DNA of 64,000 nucleotides from Bradyrhizobium quebecense. Lineage in GTDB: Bacteria; Pseudomonadota; Alphaproteobacteria; Rhizobiales; Xanthobacteraceae. The stretch lies in contig NZ_CP088024.1 in the NCBI RefSeq assembly GCF_013373795.3, positions 62,001-126,000 on the forward strand, in the 5' to 3' direction. Below are positions 7,399-16,336 of this stretch, one piece after another. A model generated the notes under the pieces. The model had not been told where the DNA came from. It was given only the letters and a program-made list of their open reading frames with translations, and searched no databases. The stretch's first letter is position 1; the number at the start of each line of letters is the position of its first letter. The translations under genes were made by a program, and so were the position numbers.

Positions 7399-8583
7399 TC
7401 ACAGGCGCCCCCATGCCCGGTGGATGAGCCCCTGAATCTCGAAATTCACCGCGTCCAGCGCTTCGATGGCGCGATCGTAGGTATCCCGATTGAAGCTGCC
7501 GCGCTCGACCTCATACAGCGTTTGCTTCGTCAGCCCCGCGTCCGAGATCGCGGTCGACTTCAGCATGGGATTCTTGAGAATCTCCTCGGCGAGCATCGAC
7601 TGCATGAACCCGAGCATTTGGGTTTGCGGAACATCCATGGGCTCGTATCGAGTGATCAGATAGCGGAGCCAGTCGATTTTGACCGCCGCGCCTTTCTCCC
7701 GGATCGCCCTTACGAAGTTTCCCAGCATCAGCAGGAACTGGCTCATGGACATGAGGTCGAGCATCTGCGGATGCACGGTAATCAGAACAGACGTGGCAGC
7801 GGTCAGCGCCGTCAGCGTCAGGAAGCCGAGCTGGGGCGGGCAATCGATCACAGCGACGTCGAATCGATCCTCCACCTCCTCGAGCGCGCGGCCCAGACGT
7901 TCATAGAAACGCTTGCCTTCGTTCGAGCTTTGCATCGAAAGGGGGGTGTCGTATTCGTATTCCTGAAGCTCCAGGTTTGCCGGGATGATCTTGAGCAGGG
8001 GGAAATTCGTCGGCAGGATGACCTCGGCGACGGACCGACGCTTTTCGTCGTACCGGATGGCGTCATAGAGCGATGGATTTCGATCCAGCTCTGGCTGAAA
8101 GCCGTGAAGTGCCGACAGTGACGCCTGAGGATCGAGGTCGATCGCGAGCACACGATGCCCAGTCAGCGCCAAGTGCTGGCTGAGATGCGCGGCCGTCGTG
8201 GTCTTCCCTGATCCGCCCTTGAAATTGACGACAGCGATAACCTGGAGCTTCTCGCCCGGCTTGCGGGACGGCACGTATTTTTTAGCGTCGGACCGCCCGT
8301 TCTTGTCCAGGTAGTGCCGCAACTCCATCATCTGCTCGGCGGTATAGAAGCGCCGTCCCGCTGTGATAGTGGGCTCGGGGCCTTTCTTTTCGAGATGCAG
8401 CCGTTTGAGGTTGTTAGGGGTGACGCCGAGATAGTGCGCAACCTCCGACATCGGGAACAAGCGGAGCGTCTTCTTCGCGTCAGGTGGAAATTTCTCCAGC
8501 CGAAGCTGATCGAGCTTGCGCGAGATTTCGTCGCCTTGCGCGAGGATTTTCTCGTCAAACTCGAATTTTGGGAGCAGTCCCAT
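7399..8583 (-). CDS. repA: RepA, ParA-type partition ATPase
   Basis: This 394-residue Walker ATPase has the deviant Walker A box 'KGGSGKTT' at residues 122-129, Walker B-like 'AVIDCPPQLGFLTL' near 250, and an N-terminal winged-helix extension (about 40-95, 'MSEVAHYLGVTPNNLKRLH') typical of plasmid RepA/ParA that autoregulates. Together with RepB it moves plasmid copies and represses the rep promoter. It is the first gene of repABC and is divergent from traI. Confidence 0.96.
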   Translation of the reverse strand: MGLLPKFEFDEKILAQGDEISRKLDQLRLEKFPPDAKKTLRLFPMSEVAHYLGVTPNNLKRLHLEKKGPEPTITAGRRFYTAEQMMELRHYLDKNGRSDAKKYVPSRKPGEKLQVIAVVNFKGGSGKTTTAAHLSQHLALTGHRVLAIDLDPQASLSALHGFQPELDRNPSLYDAIRYDEKRRSVAEVILPTNFPLLKIIPANLELQEYEYDTPLSMQSSNEGKRFYERLGRALEEVEDRFDVAVIDCPPQLGFLTLTALTAATSVLITVHPQMLDLMSMSQFLLMLGNFVRAIREKGAAVKIDWLRYLITRYEPMDVPQTQMLGFMQSMLAEEILKNPMLKSTAISDAGLTKQTLYEVERGSFNRDTYDRAIEALDAVNFEIQGLIHRAWGRL

Positions 8584-8986
8584 ACCAATCCGTCCTGCCT
8601 AGAAAATAGCGCCATAACGGCGAAACGTGCCGATCAGGCGCCAGTATGGGGGATTCGGCCCGTGTGGCAAGTAGTTTAAGGTTAACAACATCTTAACGGC
8701 TACCCTCAGCCGCGCCGAACCAGACGGTGATTCGTCAAGATTCGCTCAATCTTATCGCGGGCTTAGCTCGCGCGCCCAAAACGACGCGATCATGTTTCGT
8801 TCCCCCGCTAATCTTACAGGTCTAGGCATGCCCTTTGCCGCCGGATTAGAGACCAGAGTCGACGCCCGCGACGCGACTCGCTCGACTCAGAGCTCGCCGG
8901 CCCCCCGTTAATTCAATAGAGCGTACGAGCCGCCGCACCATGCTGACTTGCCTCCGTTCACACGAACGCGACGGAGGATTCGGCGA
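8584..8986. promoter_or_regulatory. Divergent control region between repA and traI
   Basis: About 400 bases separate repABC from traI-trb. In Ti-type plasmids this interval holds the quorum-controlled promoters of both operons. I see GTTAA...TTAAC half-sites near 8691-8697 but no good match to the 18-bp TraR tra box. A CCTCCGT/ACGGAGG inverted repeat (8951-8977) includes the Shine-Dalgarno of traI. No gene is evident. Confidence 0.4.
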
Positions 8987-9610
8987 ATGCGGGCAATTGC
9001 GATCGAGGCAAACGAACCTGGCGGATTAGGGTCTCTGCTCGATGAGATGCATCAGTTGCGCGCCCGGGTGTTTGCCGGCCGGCTCGGCTGGCCGGTGAGG
9101 ATCGAGTATGGCCGCGAGCGCGACGAATACGACGCGCTCGACCCGACCTACGTTCTAGCCCAGACGGACCGCGGCGATGTTGCCGGCTGTGCGCGCCTAC
9201 TTCCGACCACCGGTCCGACCATGCTGTCGTGGACCTTCCCGCAACTGGTTCCGGGCGGTCGGCTACAGGGCAGCCCCACCAGGGTCGAGAGCTCCCGCTT
9301 CTGCGTGGACACAAGAGGCGAGGGGCGGGGAGGCCGGTTCCTGCATGAAGCGACGCTGACGATGTTCGCGGGGATCATCGAGTGGTCGATATCGAACGGT
9401 TTCGACGAGATCGTCACCGCAATGGACGTGCGGTTCGAGCGCATCCTTCAACAGGCGGGCTGGCCGATGACACGCCTCGGCGAGGTGAAGCTCATTGGCG
9501 ACACCATGAGCGTCGCCGGCATCCTGCCGGCCGACCAGGCCAGCTTCGACCGGGTCCGTCCACCTGGCTATCGATCCGACCTGCGCCGCCTTCGGCGCGT
9601 CGCTGCGTGA
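8987..9610 (+). CDS. traI: TraI, LuxI-type acyl-homoserine-lactone synthase
   Basis: This 207-residue autoinducer synthase would make an acyl-HSL from S-adenosylmethionine and acyl-ACP. The LuxI signature is visible: 'MHQLRARVFAGRLGW' near residue 18, 'YDALDPTYVLAQ', 'CARLLPTTGPTML' and 'ESSRFCVDTR'. I choose the ATG at 8987 because GGAGG lies 8 bases upstream; an upstream TTG at 8948 lacks a binding site. It is the first gene of the trb operon, as in Ti plasmids, where TraI with TraR couples conjugation and copy number to cell density. No traR is in the window. Confidence 0.92.
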   Translation: MRAIAIEANEPGGLGSLLDEMHQLRARVFAGRLGWPVRIEYGRERDEYDALDPTYVLAQTDRGDVAGCARLLPTTGPTMLSWTFPQLVPGGRLQGSPTRVESSRFCVDTRGEGRGGRFLHEATLTMFAGIIEWSISNGFDEIVTAMDVRFERILQQAGWPMTRLGEVKLIGDTMSVAGILPADQASFDRVRPPGYRSDLRRLRRVAA

Positions 9611-10596
9611 GCGAGGCGGCGATCGCCATGGCTGTACTTCGCTCGCATCCGCGGCTTGTCCGCAAACTCCAGGACGCCCTCGGCGACCACATCTGCTCGG
9701 CGCTCGATGATCCCGCCGTGGTCGAAGTGATGCTCAATCCGGACGGCCGGTTGTTCATTGAACGACTAGGCCAAGGGATGACAGTTGCCGGGAACATGCA
9801 GGCCTCGACCGCTGAGATTATTATCGGCAGCGTCGCGCATGCGCTGCAATCGGAGGCCGATGACGAGCGTCCGATCATTTCAGGGGAACTGCCGATCGGC
9901 GGGCATCGCTTCGAAGGCTTGCTGCCGCCCGTCGTCGGCGCCCCCACCTTCACGATCCGAAAGCGGGCTTCGCGCCTCTTCGACCTCGAGGACTACGTGA
10001 GGCAGGGCGTGATGACCGCCGACCAGCTTGTGGTCATCCGCAACGCCATCGCCTCGCGCCTGAACATCGTCGTGTCTGGCGGCACGGGCTCGGGTAAGAC
10101 CACACTCGCCAATGCTGTGATCGCGGCGATCGTCGCGCAGGCGCCCGAACACCGCCTCGTCATTCTCGAAGACACCGCCGAGATCCAGTGCGCCGCCGAA
10201 AACGCCGTCTCGCTTCACACGAGCGACACGGTCGATATGGCGCGCCTGCTGAAGAGCACCATGCGGCTGCGCCCCGATCGCATCATCGTCGGCGAGGTCC
10301 GCGACGGCGCGGCACTCACGCTGCTCAAGGCCTGGAACACCGGCCATCCCGGGGGCATCACCACCATCCACGCCAACAGCGCCCTTTCCGCGCTGCGCCG
10401 TCTGGAGCAGCTCACGGCCGAAGCCAGTAAACAGCCCATGCGCGAGGTCATTGGCGAAGCGGTCGACCTGATCGTCTCGATCGAGCGGACCGATCGCGGC
10501 CGCCAGGTACGCGACGTGCTCCATGTCGAGAGCTTCTCGGCGGGCCAATACCAAACCCAATCCTATGCCCCGAAGGAGGAGCGCCATGTCGCTTAA
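9607..10596 (+). CDS. trbB: TrbB, type IV secretion ATPase (VirB11 family)
   Basis: This 329-residue VirB11-like hexameric ATPase energises the Trb mating channel from the cytoplasmic face. It carries Walker A '[12 protein letters not shown]' and Walker B-region '[20 protein letters not shown]', followed by the His box '[11 protein letters not shown]'. I use the GTG at 9607, which overlaps the traI stop (GTGA); the ATG at 9628, giving 322 residues, is also possible. It overlaps trbC by 11 bases. Confidence 0.95.
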   Translation: MSEAAIAMAVLRSHPRLVRKLQDALGDHICSALDDPAVVEVMLNPDGRLFIERLGQGMTVAGNMQASTAEIIIGSVAHALQSEADDERPIISGELPIGGHRFEGLLPPVVGAPTFTIRKRASRLFDLEDYVRQGVMTADQLVVIRNAIASRLNIVVSGGTGSGKTTLANAVIAAIVAQAPEHRLVILEDTAEIQCAAENAVSLHTSDTVDMARLLKSTMRLRPDRIIVGEVRDGAALTLLKAWNTGHPGGITTIHANSALSALRRLEQLTAEASKQPMREVIGEAVDLIVSIERTDRGRQVRDVLHVESFSAGQYQTQSYAPKEERHVA

Positions 10597-10966
10597 CCGC
10601 ATGATCCTTGCAGGCGCCGGCGGCCTTCTGCTCGCACTCGTGATACTCGATCCCGCCTTCGCATCGACCAGTGGCGGTGGCAATCTGCCTTGGGAGAGCC
10701 CGCTACAGCAGATCCAGCAATCGATCACCGGTCCCGTGGCCGGCTTCATTGCACTTGCGGCCGTGGCGGTTGCCGGCGGCATGCTGATCTTCGGCGGCGA
10801 GCTCAACGATTTCGCGCGACGGCTCATGTATATCGTGCTCGTCGCCGGCATCCTCCTCGGCGCCACGCAGATCGTCGCCTTGTTCGGTTCGAGCGGCGCC
10901 TCGATCGGCGATGTAGCGCGCACGCCGCCAACCGCCGATAGGGCAGGGGACCACGGCCATGGCTGA
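10586..10966 (+). CDS. trbC: TrbC, pilin
   Basis: This 126-residue VirB2-type pilin has a signal-peptide-like N-terminus (residues 6-30, ending near 'DPAFAST') and two hydrophobic helices (about 48-70 and 80-100). It forms the conjugative pilus in the IncP/Ti Trb system. The ATG at 10586 has GAAGGAGG upstream and lies inside the end of trbB. Confidence 0.93.
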   Translation: MSLNRMILAGAGGLLLALVILDPAFASTSGGGNLPWESPLQQIQQSITGPVAGFIALAAVAVAGGMLIFGGELNDFARRLMYIVLVAGILLGATQIVALFGSSGASIGDVARTPPTADRAGDHGHG

Positions 10967-11258
10967 GGTCGGCGCCCATCTCAGACGCAACCGCATTCAT
11001 CGCGCGCTGTCGCGACCGAACCTTTTGTTCGGCGCCGACCGCGAGCTCGTGCTGCTGACCGGCCTTGCCGCGGTGATCCTGATCTTTGTCGTCCTCACCT
11101 GGTACGCGGCAATCCTCGGCGCTGTGATCTGGATCGTTGTCGTGGCGGCGCTGCGGATGATGGCGAAAGCGGACCCGATGATGCGGCGGGTCTATGCCCG
11201 CCACATCTCCTATTCTCCGTACTACCGGGCGACCTCGACGCCCTGGCGCCGCTACTAA
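10959..11258 (+). CDS. trbD: TrbD, mating-pair-formation membrane protein
   Basis: This 99-residue VirB3-type inner-membrane protein has one long hydrophobic stretch at about residues 31-65 and a basic C-terminus ending 'STPWRRY'. It overlaps trbC by 8 bases and precedes trbE, the conserved order. It probably anchors the TrbE ATPase to the pilus assembly site. Confidence 0.93.
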   Translation: MAEVGAHLRRNRIHRALSRPNLLFGADRELVLLTGLAAVILIFVVLTWYAAILGAVIWIVVVAALRMMAKADPMMRRVYARHISYSPYYRATSTPWRRY

Positions 11259-11270
11259 AGGTCCGCTTCA

Positions 11271-13724
11271 ATGGTCGCGCTGCGCTCTTTCCGTCGTTCC
11301 GGCCCGTCTTTCGCCGATCTCGTGCCCTACGCCGGGCTCGTCGCGAACGGAATCGTGCTCTTGAAGGATGGCTCGCTGATGGCGGGCTGGTATTTTGCAG
11401 GGCCGGACTCGGAGAGCTCCACGGACGCCGAGCGCAACGAGGTCTCGCGTCAGATCAACACGATCCTGGCACGCCTTGGCTCCGGCTGGATGATCCAGGT
11501 CGAGGCGGTGCGGATGCCGACCACGGATTATCCAGCGCGGCAGGATTGCTACTTCCCCGATCCGGTGACGCGCGCGATCGATGACGAACGCCGGAGCCGC
11601 TTCGAGCAGGAGAGCGGGCATTTCGAGAGCCGGCATGCGATCATCCTGACCTGGCGGCCGCCCGAGCGCCGGCGCGCGGGTCTTGCACGCTACATCTACT
11701 CCGATGTCGAAAGCCGCTCGGCCTCCTATGCTGACACCGCGATCGAGAGCTTCCGCACCTCGGTCCGCGAGGTCGAGCAATATCTTGCCAGCGTGCTGTC
11801 GATCCGGCGCATGGAAACCCGCGAGGTCGAGGAGCGCGAGGGCACGCGCATCGCACGCTACGATGAACTGTTCCAGTTCATCCGCTTCTGCATCACCGGC
11901 GAGAACCATCCGATTCGCTTGCCGGACATTCCGATGTATCTCGATTGGCTCGCGACCGGGGAGCTGCAGCATGGCTTGTCGCCCACGGTCGAGAACCGCT
12001 TTCTCGGCGTGGTGGCGATCGACGGCTTTCCGGCCGAGAGCTGGCCGGGAATCCTCAATTCCCTCGATCTGATGCCGCTGACCTATCGCTGGTCCTCGCG
12101 CTTCATGTTCCTCGACGACCAGGACGCGCGGCAAAAGCTCGAGCGCACCCGCAAGAAGTGGCAGCAGAAGGTCCGCCCCTTCATCGACCAGCTCTTCCAG
12201 ACACAAAGCCGCTCGATCGACCAGGACGCGGCCGCCATGGTGGCGGAGACAGAGGATGCAATCGCGGAAGCGTCCTCACAGCTCGTCGCCTATGGCTATT
12301 ACACGCCGGTCATCGTCCTGTTCGACGACAGCAGCACGCGTCTGCAGGAGAATACCGAGGCAGTCCGCCGCCTGATCCAGGCGGAGGGTTTTGGCGCGCG
12401 CATCGAAACGCTGAACGCGACCGAAGCCTTCCTCGGCTCGCTGCCGGGCAACTGGTACGCCAATATCCGCGAACCGCTCATCAATACGCGCAACCTCGCG
12501 GACCTGATCCCCCTCAATTCAGTGTGGTCCGGCAATCCGGTCGCACCGTGCCCGTTCTATCCGCTGGGCTCGCCGACCTTGATGCAGGTCGCGTCCGGCT
12601 CCACCCCCTTTCGGCTGAACCTGCATGTCGACGACGTCGGCCACACCTTGGTGTTCGGCCCGACGGGTTCCGGCAAGTCGACGCTGCTGGCGCTCATCGC
12701 GGCGCAGTTTCGGCGCTATGCCGGCGCGCAGATCTTCGCCTTCGACAAGGGCCGCTCGATGCTGCCGCTGACCCTGGCCGCTGGCGGCGATCATTACGAG
12801 ATCGGCGGCGATGAGGTGGACGGCTCGGCGGCGCTGGCGTTTTGTCCGCTGTCGGACTTGTCGACGGATACCGATCGCGCCTGGGCAGCGGAATGGGTCG
12901 AGACGCTTGTCGCCGTGCAAGGCGTGACGATCACTCCGGATCATCGCAACGCGATTTCGCGGCAGATCGGCCTGATGGCCGAGGCGCGCGGCCACTCGCT
13001 GTCGGACTTCGTGTCCGGCGTGCAGATGCGCGAGATCAAGGACGCGCTGCACCACTACACCGTCGACGGTCCGATGGGCCAGCTGCTCGATGCCGAGAGG
13101 GACGGCCTACAGCTCGGATCGTTCCAGACCTTCGAAATCGAGCAGCTGATGAACATGGGTGAACGCAATCTCGTCCCGCTCCTCACCTATCTGTTCCGGC
13201 GCATCGAGAAGCGGCTGACCGGCGCGCCGAGCCTGATCATCCTCGACGAGGCCTGGCTGATGCTCGGCCATCCCGTCTTCCGCGACAAGATCCGCGAATG
13301 GCTGAAGGTGCTGCGCAAGGCCAATTGCGCCGTGTTGCTCGCCACCCAGTCGATCTCGGATGCCGAGCGCTCCGGCATCATTGATGTGCTGAAGGAGAGC
13401 TGCCCGACCAAGATCTGCTTGCCGAACGGCGCGGCGCGCGAGCCCGGCACGCGCGAGTTCTATGAGCGCATCGGCTTCAACGAGCGGCAGATCGAGATCG
13501 TCGCAACCGCAGTCCCCAAGCGCGAATACTACGTTGCCTCGCCCGAAGGCCGCCGTCTCTTCAACATGGCGCTCGGCCCCGTGGCACTCTCCTTCGTCGG
13601 CGCATCCGGCAAGGACGATTTGAAGCGCATTCTGGCGCTGAAGAAGTCCGGGGCTGATTGGCCCGTTCACTGGCTCAAGGAAAGGGGGATCGGCCATGCC
13701 GAGACGCTTCTCGCCTACTTGTAA
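11271..13724 (+). CDS. trbE: TrbE, VirB4-type ATPase
   Basis: This 817-residue ATPase is full length for the family. The N-terminal CagE/VirB4 domain spans about residues 180-390. The ATPase domain begins at Walker A 'FGPTGSGKSTLLAL' (about 463-476) and contains Walker B 'SLIILDEAWLMLG' (about 655-667). It powers pilus assembly and substrate transfer. It lies 12 bases after trbD and overlaps trbJ by 29 bases. Confidence 0.96.
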   Translation: MVALRSFRRSGPSFADLVPYAGLVANGIVLLKDGSLMAGWYFAGPDSESSTDAERNEVSRQINTILARLGSGWMIQVEAVRMPTTDYPARQDCYFPDPVTRAIDDERRSRFEQESGHFESRHAIILTWRPPERRRAGLARYIYSDVESRSASYADTAIESFRTSVREVEQYLASVLSIRRMETREVEEREGTRIARYDELFQFIRFCITGENHPIRLPDIPMYLDWLATGELQHGLSPTVENRFLGVVAIDGFPAESWPGILNSLDLMPLTYRWSSRFMFLDDQDARQKLERTRKKWQQKVRPFIDQLFQTQSRSIDQDAAAMVAETEDAIAEASSQLVAYGYYTPVIVLFDDSSTRLQENTEAVRRLIQAEGFGARIETLNATEAFLGSLPGNWYANIREPLINTRNLADLIPLNSVWSGNPVAPCPFYPLGSPTLMQVASGSTPFRLNLHVDDVGHTLVFGPTGSGKSTLLALIAAQFRRYAGAQIFAFDKGRSMLPLTLAAGGDHYEIGGDEVDGSAALAFCPLSDLSTDTDRAWAAEWVETLVAVQGVTITPDHRNAISRQIGLMAEARGHSLSDFVSGVQMREIKDALHHYTVDGPMGQLLDAERDGLQLGSFQTFEIEQLMNMGERNLVPLLTYLFRRIEKRLTGAPSLIILDEAWLMLGHPVFRDKIREWLKVLRKANCAVLLATQSISDAERSGIIDVLKESCPTKICLPNGAAREPGTREFYERIGFNERQIEIVATAVPKREYYVASPEGRRLFNMALGPVALSFVGASGKDDLKRILALKKSGADWPVHWLKERGIGHAETLLAYL

Positions 13725-14493
13725 GGCGCTCATCGTCGCAACGGGTATCGGATCGCTCGCCACGGCTCCGGCGTTCGCGGGAGCCGCGGCCGGTGGCGCG
13801 ACTGAGTTCACGCAGCTGCTCAACAACGGACAGTTGATCCAGCTCACTGGTCAATCCGCGCAACAGATCAACAATCAGATCACGCAGATTTCGCAGCTGG
13901 CCCAGCAGATCCAGAACCAGCTCAGGATCTATCAGAACATGCTGCAGAACACGGCGCAGTTGCCGGCGCATGTCTGGGGGCAGGCCGAGAGCGACCTCAA
14001 GCAGCTGCAGAACATCGTCAACCAGGGCCAGGGCATGGCTTTCTCGATGGGCAACATCGACGACGTGCTCAAGCAGCGCTTCCAGAGCTATGCGCAGTTC
14101 AAGTCCAATCTGCCTGATGGCGCGAGCTTCGCCTCCACCTACCAGACCTGGTCGGCGACGAACCGCGACACGATTTCGAGCACGTTGCAGGCGGCAGGTC
14201 TCACCTCGCAGCAATTTGCAACCGAGAATTCGACGATGGCGCAGCTCCAGACAGCCTCCGAGAGCGCCGACGGACAGATGAAGGCCCTGCAGGTCGGCCA
14301 TGAGATCGCAGCCCAAGAAGTCGGCCAGATGCAGAAGCTGCGCGGTCTCGTTGCGCAGCAGACCACAATGATGGCGACCTGGTTCCAATCGTCGGAGGCG
14401 GGCAAGGACTTCTCGCAGGCGCGTCGCGAGCAGTTCTTCAAGGCGACCGCACCAGCCACCTCCGGCGGCCAGACTATGGAGCCGCGCTGGTGA
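13696..14493 (+). CDS. trbJ: TrbJ, VirB5-like mating protein
   Basis: This 265-residue protein has an N-terminal signal peptide ending near 'TAPAFAGAA' and long Gln-rich coiled-coil segments ('LAQQIQNQLRIYQNMLQNT'). TrbJ is a periplasmic, pilus-associated component of the Trb system. It is co-transcribed between trbE and trbK with overlaps at both ends. Confidence 0.93.
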   Translation: MPRRFSPTCKALIVATGIGSLATAPAFAGAAAGGATEFTQLLNNGQLIQLTGQSAQQINNQITQISQLAQQIQNQLRIYQNMLQNTAQLPAHVWGQAESDLKQLQNIVNQGQGMAFSMGNIDDVLKQRFQSYAQFKSNLPDGASFASTYQTWSATNRDTISSTLQAAGLTSQQFATENSTMAQLQTASESADGQMKALQVGHEIAAQEVGQMQKLRGLVAQQTTMMATWFQSSEAGKDFSQARREQFFKATAPATSGGQTMEPRW

Positions 14494-14675
14494 GACGGTC
14501 AGCGCTCATCATCGTCGTTATCGCGATCGGCACCTGCGCCGCAGGCGCGTGGCTGTTCTTCGCACCCCACGGCGCCGGCTCGTCCCAGGACGGCTCGCAG
14601 CGCGCAGGCGACTTTCTCAAACCGCCACAGAACTACAAGACATCCGGCGGTCAGCCGATGAAACCACGTTGGTAG
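14490..14675 (+). CDS. trbK: TrbK, entry-exclusion-type small membrane protein
   Basis: This 61-residue protein has a hydrophobic N-terminal segment (residues 5-27) containing Cys15 and a polar tail 'FLKPPQNYKTSGGQPMKPRW'. Its tail resembles the end of TrbJ ('SGGQTMEPRW'), as is typical for Ti-type trbJ-trbK. The GTG start overlaps the trbJ stop. In IncP and Ti systems TrbK blocks entry of similar plasmids. Confidence 0.85.
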   Translation: MRRSALIIVVIAIGTCAAGAWLFFAPHGAGSSQDGSQRAGDFLKPPQNYKTSGGQPMKPRW

Positions 14676-14690
14676 GGAAGGGAGCAGGGG

Positions 14691-14924
14691 GTGCAGAAAC
14701 TCAAACCGGGGCTCGTTATAATCGTTGCGATCGGGCTCGTCGTCGCTGCTCATCCCGCATTGGCGCAGCAGGACGGCAGCGTTCTTACGACATTGGAAAA
14801 TTCGGTGACAACGGCCGCCAAGGGCTGGCAGACAACCGTCATGCAGGCGGCGAAGTCGCTGTTCTGGATCCTCGCGGGGATCGAGGTCGGGATTGCCGCG
14901 GTCTGGCTCGCCATTCAGACCGCA
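14691..14924 (+). pseudogene. trbL: trbL 5' fragment, truncated by deletion
   Basis: Only about the first 78 residues of the VirB6-like TrbL remain: a signal-like segment ending 'HPALAQQDG' and the first membrane helix 'LFWILAGIEVGIAAVWLAIQ'. The normal protein is several hundred residues with multiple membrane spans. At about 14920-14930 the sequence passes straight into a trbI-derived segment in another frame. A channel built from this locus would lack TrbL. Confidence 0.9.
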
Positions 14925-14925
14925 A

Positions 14926-15427
14926 CTCACCGCCCAGGTCAACCAGAATGTCTACGACAGCGCGACCGGCCATCACCTGTTGATCCCGCAGGGCGCCAAG
15001 CTCCTCGGCCGTTACGACTCCAAGATCTCGTTCGGCCAAAGCCGCGTGCTCGTGGTCTGGACCGACATCATCTTCCCGAACGGCTCGACCCTGCAGATCG
15101 GCGGCATGGCGGGCACCGATGCCGAAGGCTATGGCGGCTTCAATGACGAGGTCGACAATCATTATTTCCAGGTGTTCGGCTCGGCGATCCTGATTGCCGC
15201 GATTGGCGCCGGCATCGACATGTCCGTGCCGGCAAGTTCGCCGTACGGATATCGAAGACACCCTCGGATGCCGCGCGCAACAGTTTTGCTGAGTCGTTCG
15301 GCCGCGTCGCCGAACAGACGATCAGCAAGAACATGAACGTCCAGCCGACACTCGAGATTCGACCGGGTATGTGTTCAACGTCCTCGTCGACCAAGACATG
15401 GTGTTTCCGGGGGCTTACAGGGGATAA
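14926..15427 (+). pseudogene. trbI: trbI 3' remnant, frameshifted
   Basis: The remnant begins 'LTAQVNQNVYDSATG' and continues through the VirB10/TrbI signature 'HLLIPQGAKLLGRYDSK' and 'ISFGQSRVLVVWTDIIFPNG'. After about 15230 the frame is lost. Later pieces 'FAESFGRVAEQTISKNMNVQ' and 'VFNVLVDQDMVFPGAYRG' with a stop at 15425-15427 can still be read in other frames. The N-terminal half is missing, and so are all of trbF, trbG and trbH. Confidence 0.88.
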
Positions 15428-15489
15428 GGTACCGAAGGAGCGTAACCGCCCGCCATCAGTCCTGCTTGCCATGAGCCTCTCCCCGATTC

Positions 15490-15715
15490 TGGTCGTGAGA
15501 GACTCCGCATGCACAGGCCTTTGACCGTGACCTCGTCCATTTCGTCGGCAATTGTATGATTGCCGTCCCCGGCAAGCCGATCAACACAGGTTCGCGCAAA
15601 GAAATGCGTTCCAACATCCTCGGCCAGGCAAAACAGCTCATAGATGTCGCTCTCGCGATCACCAATATGAACGCATCGTCCAGAGGCTGCGAGAAGATCG
15701 GTCGATGGCCGTAAA
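15490..15715 (-). pseudogene. IS4-family transposase fragment
   Basis: The minus strand encodes the central DDE region of an IS4/Tn5-type transposase: 'RESDIYELFCLAEDVGTHFF', 'CVDRLAGDG' and 'HTIADEMDEVTVKGL'. Both ends are missing. It is a scar between the trb deletion and the recombinase cassette. Confidence 0.7.
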
Positions 15716-15729
15716 TTCTCCAGCCAGCG

Positions 15730-15791
15730 GATGCTCGACGCTGGTCACCAGCAACTTGCCCTTCGACGAATGGACCGAGACCTTCGGGTCG
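15730..15791 (+). pseudogene. istB: istB fragment (IS21 helper ATPase), ends at the FG motif
   Basis: About 20 codons remain, reading 'TLVTSNLPFDEWTETFGS', a conserved C-terminal block of IstB ATPases. The match stops at 15791, where the serine-recombinase cassette begins. The same IstB position is the break point of the istB gene on the other side of the cassette. Confidence 0.65.
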
Positions 15792-15828
15792 CCGAACACG
15801 GCAGAGTACCCCTATTCTTGAACGGGTC

Positions 15829-16317
15829 GTGTCTCACGTCACGATCACTGACCCGCATCATTTCCTATTTGGGCACCGGCTTGAGGTGCTGAAGGAGCGG
15901 TCGGGACGCGGTCCCGCCTACGTTGTTGTCGCGCTGCCGGACGGACGGCGGCGGGGGGTTCGGATCGCGTCGACGGATCTTACCGAGACGTCGATCGCTT
16001 TCCGCCCGAACGCGGCCGACCTGCCGCGCATCAGTGTACGGACGCTGATCCCATTGATGCAACATTTGAGCGCGAGTCTGAGCCTTCTCGACGAGAAGGT
16101 GATTCGCGATGACCCACCGACCGCTCCCAGGTCGCGTTGCGTATCGACCCCTGCCAACGTTGGCAAATCCATCCGGCCGTCCGATGGCCGACATTCCGCG
16201 CCTCTGGCCGAATCTGTCGACCGCGACGCAAACCCAGATTGCTCAAACGATCGCCGCGCTGATGCGGCGAATGCAAGCGATCCCCGGCACGCCCGGAAGG
16301 GGACTGGGTCGTGCTGA
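15829..16317 (+). CDS. DUF5372-like accessory protein of recombinase cassette 1
   Basis: Residues 1-70 ('VTITDPHHFLFGHRLEVLK', 'VVVALPDGRRRGVRIAST') look like the small DUF5372-type beta proteins found just upstream of large serine recombinases. The frame continues to 162 residues, but the last 70 overlap the next ORF and look less conserved. The equivalent protein in cassette 2 keeps the 'P.H.LFG..L.V' core. Function is unknown; a DNA-binding accessory to the recombinase is a guess. Confidence 0.6.
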   Translation: MSHVTITDPHHFLFGHRLEVLKERSGRGPAYVVVALPDGRRRGVRIASTDLTETSIAFRPNAADLPRISVRTLIPLMQHLSASLSLLDEKVIRDDPPTAPRSRCVSTPANVGKSIRPSDGRHSAPLAESVDRDANPDCSNDRRADAANASDPRHARKGTGSC

Positions 16318-16336
16318 TCAGCTCGACCGTCGCTGA
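16109..16336 (+). CDS. Small overlapping ORF of recombinase cassette 1
   Basis: This 75-residue protein, 'MADIPRLWPNLSTATQTQIA' then 'QTIAALMRRMQ', overlaps the DUF5372-like frame by about 209 bases in the +1 frame and the recombinase by 26 bases. Cassette 2 has an ORF in the same relative frame and place ('LGANPKGLIEALADLLLEAA'). Both have a short amphipathic helix near the end. Function is unknown. Confidence 0.55.
   Translation: MTHRPLPGRVAYRPLPTLANPSGRPMADIPRLWPNLSTATQTQIAQTIAALMRRMQAIPGTPGRGLGRADQLDRR

Noticed and set aside
8880..8986. Possible tra box (TraR site) upstream of traI
   Set aside because: No 18-bp dyad close to the known consensus was found; only an inverted repeat containing the Shine-Dalgarno is present.
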